Position numbers and translations under genes: made by a program
Notes under the pieces: model-generated
Told to the model about the DNA's origin: nothing
What the model saw: the letters and a program-made list of their open reading frames with translations, nothing else
Databases searched by the model: none
Shown here: positions 1-9,325 of the stretch, piece by piece
Layout of the letters: each line of letters starts with the position of its first letter
Numbering within the stretch: position 1 is the first letter of the stretch
Assembly (NCBI GenBank): GCA_004376575.1
Contig: SOJN01000142.1
Coordinates: 1-64,000 of the forward strand
Direction: 5' to 3'
From: a candidate division TA06 bacterium
GTDB taxonomy: Bacteria > Hydrothermota > DG-26 > E44-bin18
Length of the DNA stretch: 64,000 nt

Positions 1-30
1 CGAGGCCGAAATGGCCGCTTAACTTAACAC

Positions 31-130
31 TTATGCCGTGGAACGGGGCAGGCAGGATGAAAAATACCCTACCCTGTCTATCGACAGTATGGCTCTTTTT
101 CAACTGGGCCTATTTCGTTTTCGATTTTCG
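31..130. repeat. Dispersed intergenic repeat, first copy
   Basis: The stretch starts with TTATGCCGTGGAACGGGGCA and runs through a GATGAAAAATA-type sequence. Positions 68-130 recur as the reverse complement at 39962-40024 with one mismatch over 63 bases. Positions 53-104 recur in diverged form at 57019-57070. A reading frame at 38-229 can be opened across it, but it is made mostly of repeat and is not called as a gene. Bases 1-30 show nothing recognisable. Confidence 0.75.
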
Positions 131-157
131 CGATTTCGAGTTTGCTTGAGGGCACTG

Positions 158-190
158 CGAAAAAGTTTCGTGGGGCGCGAAGATTCTTCG
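158..190. promoter_or_regulatory. Tandem dyad pair, candidate enhancer (UAS) for a sigma-54 activator
   Basis: Two 13-bp inverted repeats lie in tandem: CGAAA-AAG-TTTCG at 158-170 and CGAAG-ATT-CTTCG at 178-190. Each is followed by TGGG. Their starts are exactly 20 bp apart, about two helical turns. They sit about 80-110 bp upstream of the sigma-54 type promoter at 268, where NtrC-family activators usually bind. The structure is seen directly; the activator-site role is inferred. Confidence 0.5.
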
Positions 191-267
191 TGGGTAAAGG
201 GGTGCGCTGGTGGGTTTCATGGCCTGTAAAGTAATGGAATGCAGATACTTACGTTTTTCCATCCGTC

Positions 268-283
268 AGGCACGCCTCTTGCG
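268..283 (+). promoter_or_regulatory. Sigma-54 (-24/-12) promoter of the FG-GAP gene
   Basis: AGGCACG-CCTC-TTGCG matches the sigma-54 consensus TGGCACG-N4-TTGCW at all but the outer positions, with the invariant GG and GC at correct spacing. It lies about 60 bases upstream of the start codon at 342. Transcription would begin around 294-296. Confidence 0.65.
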
Positions 284-341
284 AATATTTGTTCTTCAAA
301 GGAACAGCAATCAAGAAATATTTGTGGGAGAGGAGGTGAAC

Positions 342-2081
342 ATGTTAAGAGTTGCTCTTCTGCTAGCCGCTGCTATTTGTCTGCCGCTTTCGTCTGCGGC
401 AACAACAAGCATGTCATTTACCGACATAACAGACAGTACTACACTCGGTGATACGGCACATGCGTACGGCATATCTCTGGGCGACTACAATGATGATGAC
501 AAGCTCGATATATTTGTTGGGAATCTCATACTCCCTTCTAAGCTGTTCCGGAACGAGGGAGATATGGACTTCACCGACGTTACTGACTCTGCTGGATTTG
601 AAGGGGTTGTCGAGGCAAAAGGGTCTTCCATGGCCGACTATGATAACGATGGCGACCTGGATCTGGCACTCACAGGATGGGGAAGGGATTCATTCTACAG
701 AAACAATGGTGATGGAACTTTCATTGATTACACAGACTCTGCCAACTACGCAGTTGACGATTCCGTGCACGGGATGAGTGTTGTATGGGCAGACTATGAT
801 GGCGACGGTTACGTTGACCTCTTCGTTGCCAACCTTGATGGTCCGTCAATACTTTACCGGAATCAGGGCGACGGGACCTTCTCGGATGTGACTTCTGACG
901 CAGGGATCGACTCCGACTACGGGACCGGTGCGCTCTGGCTTGACTATGATGATGATGGAGACCCAGACCTGTTCGTTGGCAGGTATTCGGGGAAACCTGA
1001 CCACCTCTACAGGAACGATGGTGACAGCACGTTCACCGAAGTGGGTGATTCTGCTGGATTGGCACACGACGACAGCACCTTCGGATGTGTGGCGGGAGAT
1101 ATTGATGGAGACGGTGATCTGGATCTCTTTGTCGCAAGGTTTGGAGGTGCAAGTGCTCTGTATGAGAATGATGGGGATGGGACCTTCACCGACATCACCG
1201 ACTCTGCCGGGGTATCCATGTCTGGTGCCGGTACTGGCTGCGCGTTCGAAGACTTTGACTCAGATGGTGATCTGGATCTATATGTTGGCCGCTTCCTTGA
1301 TGAGAACTACATGTTTGAAAATGACGGAACGGGATCGTTCACTGACGTGACAGCTGATGCAGGTGTTGGGGACGCCGGTACCAACAGAACTGGCGTAGGC
1401 ATCACTGCCGGTGACCTTGATGGTGATGGAGACGTGGATATTTACTGCGGGAACCATAAGAGAAACACCCTGTTCAGAAACGATACAGAGACCAGTCTCC
1501 TTGCCGCCAACAACTGGATGGTACTCAGGTTACACGGAAGCCTATCCAATAGGAGTGCGATTGGCGCAAGGGTCTACCTCACCACTCCTGCTGGTACTCA
1601 GGTGAGAGAAGTGACTGGAGGCTCTGGAGTGTGCTCCATGAGCAGCCTTCAGCTCGAGTTTGGTCTAGGACCCCACGGCGGTGCTGACATTGTAATCAGA
1701 TGGCCCAGTGGTTATGTGGAGAATCGTGCAATTTTTGGCGGTGGGTATGTTGACATTGAAGAAGGGGTGACGGGTGTGGTCGAAGGTACAGCTCACAGAA
1801 GTATTCGTCAGGCTGTCCTTCTGCAGAACAGGCCGAATCCATTCTCCTCTCGTACATTGATCAGCTATCAGATAGCTGCCAGGGGTCCTGTCGCAATCGA
1901 CATTTATGACATAGCCGGCAGGCTTGTTTGCAATCTGGTCAATGGAGAGGTGAACGCCGGAACCCACACCGTACTCTGGGATGGCACAGTCTCAGGTAAG
2001 GCGGTTTCAGACGGCGTCTACATTTGCAGGCTGAGCGGCGAAGGTTTCGCCCTTGCCCAGAAAATTGTCTTGCTGAAATAG
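342..2081 (+). CDS. Secreted FG-GAP/VCBS repeat protein with ASPIC/UnbV and FlgD-like C-terminal domain
   Basis: This is a 579-residue exported protein. The ATG at 342 follows AGGAGGTGAAC and begins a clear signal peptide (MLRVALLLAAAICLPLSSA); an upstream in-frame extension to 210 lacks these signals. About seven FG-GAP/VCBS units follow, each with an acidic Ca-binding loop such as DYDNDGDLDL or DIDGDGDLDL. Next come an ASPIC/UnbV-type domain (around NNWMVLRLHG to DIVIRWPSGY) and a FlgD-like Ig module (IDIYDIAGRLV ... GVYICRLSGE), the C-terminal type of many secreted proteins in FCB-group bacteria. It probably forms a beta-propeller at the cell surface. The ligand is unknown. A sigma-54 type promoter precedes it and a strong terminator follows. 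Confidence 0.85.
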   Translation: MLRVALLLAAAICLPLSSAATTSMSFTDITDSTTLGDTAHAYGISLGDYNDDDKLDIFVGNLILPSKLFRNEGDMDFTDVTDSAGFEGVVEAKGSSMADYDNDGDLDLALTGWGRDSFYRNNGDGTFIDYTDSANYAVDDSVHGMSVVWADYDGDGYVDLFVANLDGPSILYRNQGDGTFSDVTSDAGIDSDYGTGALWLDYDDDGDPDLFVGRYSGKPDHLYRNDGDSTFTEVGDSAGLAHDDSTFGCVAGDIDGDGDLDLFVARFGGASALYENDGDGTFTDITDSAGVSMSGAGTGCAFEDFDSDGDLDLYVGRFLDENYMFENDGTGSFTDVTADAGVGDAGTNRTGVGITAGDLDGDGDVDIYCGNHKRNTLFRNDTETSLLAANNWMVLRLHGSLSNRSAIGARVYLTTPAGTQVREVTGGSGVCSMSSLQLEFGLGPHGGADIVIRWPSGYVENRAIFGGGYVDIEEGVTGVVEGTAHRSIRQAVLLQNRPNPFSSRTLISYQIAARGPVAIDIYDIAGRLVCNLVNGEVNAGTHTVLWDGTVSGKAVSDGVYICRLSGEGFALAQKIVLLK

Positions 2082-2103
2082 CAGCATAAGCCGCGGGTAC
2101 GAT

Positions 2104-2137
2104 AAATCTGCCGCCTGTGAGGGCGGCAGATTTTCGC
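2104..2137 (+). terminator. Rho-independent terminator after the FG-GAP gene
   Basis: A perfect 12-bp stem (AAATCTGCCGCC with GGCGGCAGATTT) around a 6-base loop is followed by a short T run. It starts 22 bases after the stop codon at 2081. Confidence 0.8.
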
Positions 2138-2360
2138 TAACGGCTGGTTCACCGGCTGCGACGTCAAATCTGCAAATCTGCGTGCTAGGCACCATGCTAT
2201 TTCAAGTAGGATGTACGAATTGCTAAGTACGAGGCACTAAACACCTCGTACACGGTTTCTTGCACTTTGTACTTTGCTCTTTGTCCCTTGTACTTCCGTG
2301 CGTACAGCGTATAGCGTATAGCCGTCTTATAGCCTATATCTTACAGCTTACAGCTTTCAG
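2138..2360. repeat. Repeat-rich spacer before rpsO
   Basis: No gene is seen in the rest of the 2082-2437 gap. It holds an 8-bp hairpin GTACGAGG/CCTCGTAC (2227-2251) and a GCGTACAGCGTATAGCG tract (about 2291-2320) with degenerate TACAGCTTACAGC copies. The same tract recurs near 40215, 57265 and 59765. Confidence 0.6.
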
Positions 2361-2376
2361 AAGGGTTTGATTTTCA

Positions 2377-2405
2377 TTGACATAGAGCAAATGGGATAGT
2401 AATAT
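2377..2405 (+). promoter_or_regulatory. Sigma-70 type promoter of rpsO-pnp
   Basis: TTGACA (2377-2382), a 17-base spacer and TAATAT (2400-2405). The start codon of rpsO is about 30 bases downstream, leaving a short leader with AGGAGGTGA. Confidence 0.65.
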
Positions 2406-2437
2406 CCTAAGATTATCTGGAGAGAGGAGGTGATACG

Positions 2438-2707
2438 TTGGCTCTTGCAAAGGAAAAGAAGGAAGAGCTGGTTTCTCAGTTCAGGATACACGAGAACGAC
2501 TCGGGTTCGCCTGAAGTACAGATAGCCATTCTGACCGAAAGAATCAAGGAGATAACCGAGCACCTGAAGAAGTTCAAGAAAGACCTTCATTCCAGGGCAG
2601 GTCTGCTCAGGCTTGTGGGAAGACGGAGAAGGCTTCTTAACTATCTGATGAAGAAAGACATGAAGAAATACAAGGCAATGGTGGAGAAGCTTGGCCTCAG
2701 AAAGTAG
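2438..2707 (+). CDS. rpsO: 30S ribosomal protein S15
   Basis: The 89-residue protein has the full family length and carries the S15 signature region around [16 protein letters not shown]15 binds 16S rRNA early in assembly of the small-subunit platform. The start is TTG at 2438, after the strong site AGGAGGTGATACG; no ATG lies nearby. A sigma-70 type promoter precedes it. Polynucleotide phosphorylase follows 12 bases downstream, the rpsO-pnp order found in many bacteria, so the two are probably co-transcribed. Confidence 0.97.
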   Translation: MALAKEKKEELVSQFRIHENDSGSPEVQIAILTERIKEITEHLKKFKKDLHSRAGLLRLVGRRRRLLNYLMKKDMKKYKAMVEKLGLRK

Positions 2708-2719
2708 TCGGGAGGACTA

Positions 2720-4858
2720 ATGATACATAAGGTTGAAACGGATCTGGGAGGAAGACCGCTCATTATTGAGTGTGGGAAGATGGCCAAGCAGGCAGATGGT
2801 GCTGTCACGGTAAGATACGGTGACACGATTGTCCTGATAACTGTCTGTGCGTCTGAGGAACCGAGAGAGGGGATCGATTATTTGCCTCTTATGGTTGATT
2901 ACAGAGAGAAGACCTACGCTGCGGGTAAAATACCGGGCGGTTTTTTCAAAAGAGAGGGGAGGCCGACCGAGAAAGAGATTCTGAGCGCTCGACTTATTGA
3001 TAGGCCTATCAGGCCGCTCTTCCAGAAGGGTGTTATTGACGACATTCAGATAGTGGCGACGGTTCTTTCTTCAGACAGAGAAAATGATTCAGATATTCTT
3101 GGCTCGATAGGGGCGAGCTCAGCGCTGGCCGTCTCGGATGTACCTTTCGACGGGCCGATTGGAATAGTGCGCGTTGGGATGGTTGACGGGTCTTTTGTGA
3201 TAAATCCAACCTTTCCAGAATTAGAGAATGCCTCCTTGAATCTCGTGGTCGCGGGGAATGAGCAGAGGATAACTACAATAGAGGTTCACGGACAGGCAGT
3301 CAAGGAGAAAGAGATTGTCAACGCTCTGGAACTCGCCCTTGGAGAGATAGGGAAGCTTGTTGAGCTGCAGAAGGAACTGCGCTCTCTGTACGGTAGGCCC
3401 AAAAGGGAGTTGCACAAGATTGAAGTCTCCCCGGAATTGAGGGAGACGGTTGTAGATCTGGCCGTAGGTCGGGTCGTCATTGCCAATTCGCTACAGGACA
3501 TAGATGAGCGGTTTGTCGCTATCGAAAAGATAAAGAAGGAGCTTGTGGAACAGCTGAGTGAGAAGTATCCGGACTCAGAGGCCAAGATTGGTTTCGTCCT
3601 CGAGGAACTCATATCCAGAGACATGAGGAGAAGAGTAATAGAAGAAGGGAAGAGACTCGATAACAGGCAGATGGATGGTTTGCGTTCCATAAGTTGCGAG
3701 GTGGGTATCTTGCCGCGAGCACACGGTTCTGCCCTGTTTACCCGAGGCCAGACTCAGAGCCTTTGCGCTGCGACTCTTGGAACGACAGTGGATGAACAGA
3801 AGATTGAAAATCTTGCTGGCGAATCTTTCAAAAGCTTCATGCTTCATTACAATTTTCCCCCCTTCAGTGTTGGAGAAGTGATTCCCATAAGAGGACCTCG
3901 GAGAAGGGAAGTGGGACATGGAGCCTTAGCGGAGAAGGCTCTCCAGTCTGTGATACCCAGTGAAGATGTATTCCCTTACACAATCAGAATAGTCTCAGAT
4001 ATTCTGGAGTCGAATGGTTCATCTTCGATGGCCGCGGTGTGCGGTGGCTCTCTTTGTCTTATGGATGCGGGAGTACCCATAAAGTCTGCGGTGGCCGGTG
4101 TAGCTATGGGGTTGGTGGTTGAGGGTGAGAAGCAGGTGATACTCACAGATATTGCTGGCGCAGAGGACCATTATGGAGACATGGATTTCAAAGTGGCTGG
4201 GACAGCCGAGGGTATTACAGCAATTCAACTTGACACCAAAGTGGAAGGGATAACTCTAGACACCGTGGAGAAGGCGCTGGAGCAGGCACGAGAGAACAGA
4301 CTGCAAATTCTGGAGGTTATGAGCAAGACCATAGAGAAACCCAGGGGTAGTATCTCTTCCTACGCTCCGGTGGTCCTGAGGATGGAAATACCGAAGAGCA
4401 AGATTGGCGAGGTGATTGGTCCTGGTGGGAGAGTGATAAGATCTTTGATTGAAGAAACTGGAGCGGAGATAGAAATCAAAGATGATGGCAAAGTCACGGT
4501 CGTGTCGCATGGTGAGGGATCAGCGGAACTGGCCATGAAGAAGATAGAGGCAATAGTTGAGGAAGTAGAGGTTGGGAAGACCTATGTTGGCAAGGTCACC
4601 AGGATTATGAATTTTGGGGCTTTCGTTGAGATTCTTCCCGGCAAAGAAGGCTTGGTTCATATCTCCCAACTGGCTCCACACAGAGTGGGGAAGGTTACCG
4701 ACGAAGTGAGTGAAGGTGAAGAGGTTACAGTCAAAGTCGTTGGCGTAGATGAACAGGGAAGAATAAATCTTTCTAGAAAGGTTTTGATGGCCGGAGGGGA
4801 CCAGGAAAGACATAGACCCAGGGATCAAAATACTCGACGGTACGGGAAGAAGAGATAG
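2720..4858 (+). CDS. pnp: Polyribonucleotide nucleotidyltransferase (PNPase)
   Basis: This 712-residue PNPase degrades RNA 3' to 5' using phosphate and releases nucleoside diphosphates. It has the usual two RNase PH-like cores separated by a helical linker. The second core contains FTRGQTQSLCAATLGT and the phosphate-binding region around SNGSSSMAAVCGG. A KH domain (KIGEVIGPGGRVIRSLIEE) and an S1 domain (GKVTRIMNFGAFVEILPG) follow. The ATG at 2720 follows GGGAGGAC. Length and domain order are normal. It follows rpsO, and an M16 peptidase begins 3 bases after its stop. Confidence 0.97.
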   Translation: MIHKVETDLGGRPLIIECGKMAKQADGAVTVRYGDTIVLITVCASEEPREGIDYLPLMVDYREKTYAAGKIPGGFFKREGRPTEKEILSARLIDRPIRPLFQKGVIDDIQIVATVLSSDRENDSDILGSIGASSALAVSDVPFDGPIGIVRVGMVDGSFVINPTFPELENASLNLVVAGNEQRITTIEVHGQAVKEKEIVNALELALGEIGKLVELQKELRSLYGRPKRELHKIEVSPELRETVVDLAVGRVVIANSLQDIDERFVAIEKIKKELVEQLSEKYPDSEAKIGFVLEELISRDMRRRVIEEGKRLDNRQMDGLRSISCEVGILPRAHGSALFTRGQTQSLCAATLGTTVDEQKIENLAGESFKSFMLHYNFPPFSVGEVIPIRGPRRREVGHGALAEKALQSVIPSEDVFPYTIRIVSDILESNGSSSMAAVCGGSLCLMDAGVPIKSAVAGVAMGLVVEGEKQVILTDIAGAEDHYGDMDFKVAGTAEGITAIQLDTKVEGITLDTVEKALEQARENRLQILEVMSKTIEKPRGSISSYAPVVLRMEIPKSKIGEVIGPGGRVIRSLIEETGAEIEIKDDGKVTVVSHGEGSAELAMKKIEAIVEEVEVGKTYVGKVTRIMNFGAFVEILPGKEGLVHISQLAPHRVGKVTDEVSEGEEVTVKVVGVDEQGRINLSRKVLMAGGDQERHRPRDQNTRRYGKKR

Positions 4859-4861
4859 GCA

Positions 4862-6127
4862 GTGGCCAGAGAGACTTGCAGAAAGACTGTTCTACCAAAC
4901 CATATGAGGATACTGACTGAGCGCATCGGCAACGTGCGCTCAGTCTCTCTGGGAGTATGGTTTCTTACCGGCTCTCGAGACGAGTCCTCGGATGAGAGGG
5001 GTATAAGTCACCTTATTGAACACATGGTGTTCAAGGGCACAAAGACGAGAACCGCCAGACAGCTTGCCGTCGACATGCAGACTCTCGGCGGGAACTTCAA
5101 CGCGTACACACTCAAGGAGTTGACGTGCTACTCAGCTAGAGTCTTAGATACTGACCTGGACCGTGCGGTGCACATTGTTGCCGACATGCTCCACAACTCG
5201 ACATTTAATGATGCCGACCTTAGAACGGAGAAGCGCATAATTGCGGAGGAGATCAAGGGATATCTGGACTCTCCGGATGAAGTTGCGTTTGACCTTATGG
5301 CAAAGGCGGCTCTTGGCTCGCATCCTCTTTCCAACTCAATTCTGGGCACATCTAACTCTCTAGCAGGACTGGGTCGTAAGGAAATAAGAAGGACCTTGAG
5401 GAAGCACTACACCAGTGGACGCACATTGGTTGCCGCAGCGGGCGGTGTAAGACACGATCAGTTAGTTTCGTTGGTGAAGAAGGCTTTCGATTTTCCCAGA
5501 TCCAACAAGTATCTTCCCAAACCTGCGCTGGTCGATAGCAGCTCGAGAGTCAGGTCAAAGAGGAAAATGGGTATTAGCCAGGTTCACCTCTGCGTAGGAT
5601 GCAAGTGCGAACCGTACTCGGGGTCCAAGAGATATGTCCTTAAGGTCTTCAACACTCTCTTCGGGGACGGGATGGGCTCACGCTTATTTCAGAAGCTGAG
5701 GGAGGAAATGGGGTTGGCGTACAGCGTATTCACGTTCGTGCTGCCCTACCGTGACGTTGGGTTATTCGGTGGATATCTGGCGGTGCACCCCAAGAATGCG
5801 TCCAGGGCAATGGATGCTTTTTACGGTGAAAGTGAGAAAATGCTGAAAGAAGGAGTGACAAGAAAGGAACTTGAGAACGCCAAGTCAGAATCGAAGAGCG
5901 CATTAGTCATATCTCTTGAGAATACCTCAAACAGGATGTCAAGGCTTGCCAACATAGAGATTTATCTCGGGCGTCGCGTGTCTGTGGATCATACTCTAAA
6001 CCAGTTCGATTCTGTCAGAGAGTCGGATGTAATGGAAATGGCGTCGAAACTGCTGCAACCCTCGAAGATGTCTCTGGGTGTGGTCGGACCGATCTCCAGA
6101 TCAGAAGTGAAGTCTCTGGTTCGATAA
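4862..6127 (+). CDS. M16-family zinc metallopeptidase (processing-peptidase-like)
   Basis: This 421-residue protein is related to the mitochondrial processing peptidase beta/PqqL-like group. The inverted zinc motif HxxEH is present as HLIEH (residues 50-54), and the downstream metal-ligand glutamate region reads EEIKGYLDSPDE. The second half (SRLFQKLREEMGLAYSV) is the inactive M16 domain that closes the chamber. No signal peptide is seen, so it should be cytoplasmic. The start is GTG at 4862. A pnp-peptidase neighbourhood is common across bacteria. The natural substrate is not predictable. Confidence 0.9.
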   Translation: MARETCRKTVLPNHMRILTERIGNVRSVSLGVWFLTGSRDESSDERGISHLIEHMVFKGTKTRTARQLAVDMQTLGGNFNAYTLKELTCYSARVLDTDLDRAVHIVADMLHNSTFNDADLRTEKRIIAEEIKGYLDSPDEVAFDLMAKAALGSHPLSNSILGTSNSLAGLGRKEIRRTLRKHYTSGRTLVAAAGGVRHDQLVSLVKKAFDFPRSNKYLPKPALVDSSSRVRSKRKMGISQVHLCVGCKCEPYSGSKRYVLKVFNTLFGDGMGSRLFQKLREEMGLAYSVFTFVLPYRDVGLFGGYLAVHPKNASRAMDAFYGESEKMLKEGVTRKELENAKSESKSALVISLENTSNRMSRLANIEIYLGRRVSVDHTLNQFDSVRESDVMEMASKLLQPSKMSLGVVGPISRSEVKSLVR

Positions 6128-6147
6128 CGATTACACAGAGGTCCCCA

Positions 6148-7347
6148 TTGATCAGTAGAAGAGCAAGAAACGTTCAGGCATCACCCATCAGAAAGCTCTT
6201 TCCCTATTCTGATAGGGCCAAGAAGAGAGGGATCAAGGTCTACCACTTGAACATCGGGCAACCGGATATCGAGACACCCCACTATTTCTGGGATGCTATC
6301 CATAGCTATTCAGAGAACGTGCTCGCGTATGGCCCATCTGGAGGTACTGCGGACCTCAGGTTCGCCATTGCTGACTATCTTGTGGCAGCCGGAATAGAAG
6401 TGAGCGCCGATGAAATCTGGATAACCACCGGCGGAAGCGAAGCAATCCTCTTCACCCTGGCGGCCATCTGTGATTACGACGATGAGATTTTGATTCCGGA
6501 GCCTTTCTATACCAACTACAATGGTTTTGCAAGTATGGCCGGTGTCAGGGTAATTCCTCTGGCGACGAGGGTGGAAACGGGTTTCAGGCCTCCCGGTGCG
6601 GGAGATGTGAAGAACAAGATAACGTCAAAGACGAGGGGTCTCGTAGTTTGCTCGCCAAATAATCCTACTGGCACAGTGTATACCAGGGAAGAACTAGAGG
6701 CTCTCGCAGATGTAGTCCTGGAGCACGACATCTATCTGATTGCAGATGAGGTTTACCGGGAATTTGTCTTCGATGGCAAAAAACATACATCTGTATTTCA
6801 AATCGAAAAACTCGGCGAGCAGGCGATAATTGTGGACAGCATATCGAAGAGATTCAGTGCCTGCGGTGCCAGAGTGGGGTTTGTGGTTTCACGGAACAGA
6901 GAGTTGATGGAGTCCATACTCAAGTTCGGTCAGGCCAGGCTCTGTCCACCTACATTGGAACAGGTGGGTGCTGCCGAATGTTTCAGAAACATGAAGCACT
7001 TCATCAAAGAGATGATAGCCGAATACCAACGCAGAAGGGATGTGGTCTACGAGAGACTTCTTGCTCTGGACGGGGCGGTCTATCAAAAACCAGAGGGAGC
7101 CTTCTATGTCGTTGCCAAACTTCCCGTGGATTCATCAGAAGAGTTTGCCAAATGGATGCTCAGCGATTTCGATGTTGACGGGAAAACAACTATGGTCGCA
7201 CCGGCTGAAGGGTTCTATGCAACTCCTGGCAAAGGGGTGGATGAGGTGAGAATAGCATATGTGCTCAACGAGGAAGATCTCAAAGTAGCAATGGACATTT
7301 TGCTTGAGGGTGTACAGGAGTACAACAAGAAGAACCAAGATAAGTGA
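6148..7347 (+). CDS. PLP-dependent class I/II aminotransferase (aspartate-aminotransferase-like)
   Basis: This 399-residue fold-type I aminotransferase has the landmarks of the family: SPNNPTG (Asn172), the cofactor-contacting Asp200 and Tyr203 in LIADEVYREF, and the Schiff-base lysine Lys234 in SISKRFSACG. It is closest to the aspartate/aromatic aminotransferase group; substrate specificity cannot be read from sequence. The start is TTG at 6148 with an ACAGAGG-type site upstream. The last bases overlap the GTG of the next gene (GTGA), which suggests translational coupling. Confidence 0.88.
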   Translation: MISRRARNVQASPIRKLFPYSDRAKKRGIKVYHLNIGQPDIETPHYFWDAIHSYSENVLAYGPSGGTADLRFAIADYLVAAGIEVSADEIWITTGGSEAILFTLAAICDYDDEILIPEPFYTNYNGFASMAGVRVIPLATRVETGFRPPGAGDVKNKITSKTRGLVVCSPNNPTGTVYTREELEALADVVLEHDIYLIADEVYREFVFDGKKHTSVFQIEKLGEQAIIVDSISKRFSACGARVGFVVSRNRELMESILKFGQARLCPPTLEQVGAAECFRNMKHFIKEMIAEYQRRRDVVYERLLALDGAVYQKPEGAFYVVAKLPVDSSEEFAKWMLSDFDVDGKTTMVAPAEGFYATPGKGVDEVRIAYVLNEEDLKVAMDILLEGVQEYNKKNQDK

Positions 7348-8435
7348 GGCCGCGCCGAGGGATGGTATCACCTGACAACGCAGAAAAGAAGGAAAAGATA
7401 CTGGTGTCACTCTGGCCGGGACTGGGCGACATCATGTTTGCGACCCCTGCCTTGAGAGCCCTCAGGCACAAGTTCCCTGAAGCCAACATTACAGCCATGA
7501 GCCTCTGGGGAAAGGTGGGAAGGCCACTTCTGGCGCACAACCCCTATGTGGATCGACTCATCTTCATGAATCCGAGGGAATTTCTTTCCCCGATCAGGTG
7601 CTACGCTTTCTGGAAAAAGCTCAGATCTGAGAAATACGACCTGGCGGTTCAACTCTCCTTCCCGATTCATTGGTTGTTTTATCTGCTGGGCATAAGAAAG
7701 AGAGTGGGCTTTGGCCCTGGACCTTTCTGGTGGTTGGTTCCCAACCGTGAAGGGAAGGATCGGAACACGCATGCAACGGATCATTTTATCAGAGCCATAG
7801 ACCGAATCGACGGGGTTCCCTACCGGGACGGTAAAGGCTACGATCTCAAATTGACCAAGGGTGAACTTGGGACGGCGCAGAGAATACTTGCTGAGTGGGA
7901 GCACACGGATAGTCCAATTGCTGTTGTACACCCTGGTGCTCGCTGCAACAAGAACAAAAGATGGGGCATGGAGAAATTAGTGGCGCTCATGAATAAGTTG
8001 CATCGTCAGTTCTCGGTTCGATTCATTCTTGTTGGCGGTGAGGATGATTCTCATATGAGTCAGTCAATTGCGAAACAGACTGAGGCGCGGACCCTCGACC
8101 TCGCGGCCAAGCTCTCGCTCACTGAGACAGCAGCTGTCGTTTCGAAGTGCGATCTCTATATAGGAAACGATACAGGGCCGACACACATTGTTGGCGCCAC
8201 AGGTACGCCAATTGTGGCCATTTTTGGCTCCTCGAACCCGAGTGCTTTCAGGCCCCTGACCGACAAGGCAATTGTTATAACACCTGAGATGGAGTGTGCC
8301 CCTTGCTTCCATCCGGTCGGTCATATGTGGCTTTTGTGGGGGCTTCGTCTGAGGTATTACAATCAGTGCAGGGCTATGGATTCTATCAGTGTTGATGACG
8401 TCTTCAGAGCTTGTGAGAGCTTTCTTGCGAAATGA
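7344..8435 (+). CDS. Glycosyltransferase family 9 (LPS heptosyltransferase-like)
   Basis: This 363-residue GT9 protein carries the N-terminal pattern WPGLGDIMFATPALRALR and the C-terminal donor-site motif IGNDTGPTHIVGATGTP, as in ADP-heptose:LPS heptosyltransferases. It would add a sugar to the LPS core at the inner face of the cytoplasmic membrane. The GTG at 7344 overlaps the previous stop; an in-frame ATG at 7362 is an alternative and neither has a strong ribosome site. It overlaps the acyltransferase gene by 4 bases and belongs to an envelope glycolipid block (7344-10424). Confidence 0.87.
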   Translation: MRPRRGMVSPDNAEKKEKILVSLWPGLGDIMFATPALRALRHKFPEANITAMSLWGKVGRPLLAHNPYVDRLIFMNPREFLSPIRCYAFWKKLRSEKYDLAVQLSFPIHWLFYLLGIRKRVGFGPGPFWWLVPNREGKDRNTHATDHFIRAIDRIDGVPYRDGKGYDLKLTKGELGTAQRILAEWEHTDSPIAVVHPGARCNKNKRWGMEKLVALMNKLHRQFSVRFILVGGEDDSHMSQSIAKQTEARTLDLAAKLSLTETAAVVSKCDLYIGNDTGPTHIVGATGTPIVAIFGSSNPSAFRPLTDKAIVITPEMECAPCFHPVGHMWLLWGLRLRYYNQCRAMDSISVDDVFRACESFLAK

Positions 8436-9325
8436 AAATCTGGTTGATCAAATTCGGGACGTTAGTGGCGTTGGTTTTTCCCAGGTTCTTGTCCTATCTC
8501 ATCGCTGGCCTTTTGGCGCATTTTGCTTATTTTCTTCTTGGCAAGAGGAAAAAGGCTCTGTTCACTAATCTGCATCACATCTGCCGTGGAGAAACTGACA
8601 GGCGTACGTTTCTCGCGAGAAAGACATTGCAGAATTTCGCAAGAGCTACTGTAGATTTCCTGAGTATACCCTCTATGAAAAGAGATGAGCTCCCAGGCAT
8701 GGTGCGTGACGAAGGGATGGAAAATCTGGATCGGGCTCATGCGAAAGGAAGAGGTGTGATCGTGGTAACGGCTCATCTGGGAAACTGGGAATTAGCTGGT
8801 TGCTATCTGGCCTCTTTTTCTTACCCTATTACTGCTGTGGCAGAGTCAAAGGGACCAGGTGAGAAGATCTTCGAATTCTATCTTCACTATCGCCAACATA
8901 TGGGGATGAAGATCGTCGCCCTGGAGGAGAAGGGGTTGGTTCATAGGCTGCTGGGCGTTCTTGACCAGAAAGGAATTGTCGTTTTGGTGGGCGACAGAGA
9001 CCTATCGGAATCAGGTATCAGGGTCCGTTTCTTTGACAGCACCGTTTCTTTTCCGCAGGGGCCTGCCGTGTTGGCTTTGAGGAGTGGTGCACCCATCATA
9101 TGCGGTTATCTGCTCAGGGGTGAGAGAGGAGAAAAACCCTATCGGGTCGTTGTTGATCCTATGATAGAATTCAAAAGGAGTGGCCGTCTGTCTGAGGATG
9201 TGCGGTCGCTCACGCAGATGATTGCCGATAGGATTGCAAACCAGGTAATGAGATTTCCCGATCAGTGGTATGTCTTTCAGCCACCATGGGAGGAACACCA
9301 TGCGCATCCTGATGGTGTCAGATAA
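8432..9325 (+). CDS. Lipid A biosynthesis acyltransferase (LpxL/HtrB family)
   Basis: This 297-residue lysophospholipid/lipid A acyltransferase has the catalytic HxxxxE pattern as HLGNWE (His115, Glu120), preceded by a hydrophobic N-terminal anchor (about residues 5-35). A second family motif appears as VVLVGDRDLSESG. It transfers an acyl chain to a Kdo-lipid A or related acceptor at the inner membrane. The ATG at 8432 overlaps the heptosyltransferase stop (ATGA). The 3' end overlaps the next glycosyltransferase by 26 bases. Together with the GT9 gene this supports an LPS-type outer membrane. Confidence 0.88.
   Translation: MKIWLIKFGTLVALVFPRFLSYLIAGLLAHFAYFLLGKRKKALFTNLHHICRGETDRRTFLARKTLQNFARATVDFLSIPSMKRDELPGMVRDEGMENLDRAHAKGRGVIVVTAHLGNWELAGCYLASFSYPITAVAESKGPGEKIFEFYLHYRQHMGMKIVALEEKGLVHRLLGVLDQKGIVVLVGDRDLSESGIRVRFFDSTVSFPQGPAVLALRSGAPIICGYLLRGERGEKPYRVVVDPMIEFKRSGRLSEDVRSLTQMIADRIANQVMRFPDQWYVFQPPWEEHHAHPDGVR

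Noticed and set aside
38-229. Open frame of 63 codons at the left edge
   Set aside because: It consists mostly of a dispersed repeat found inverted at 39962-40024 and lacks a ribosome site.
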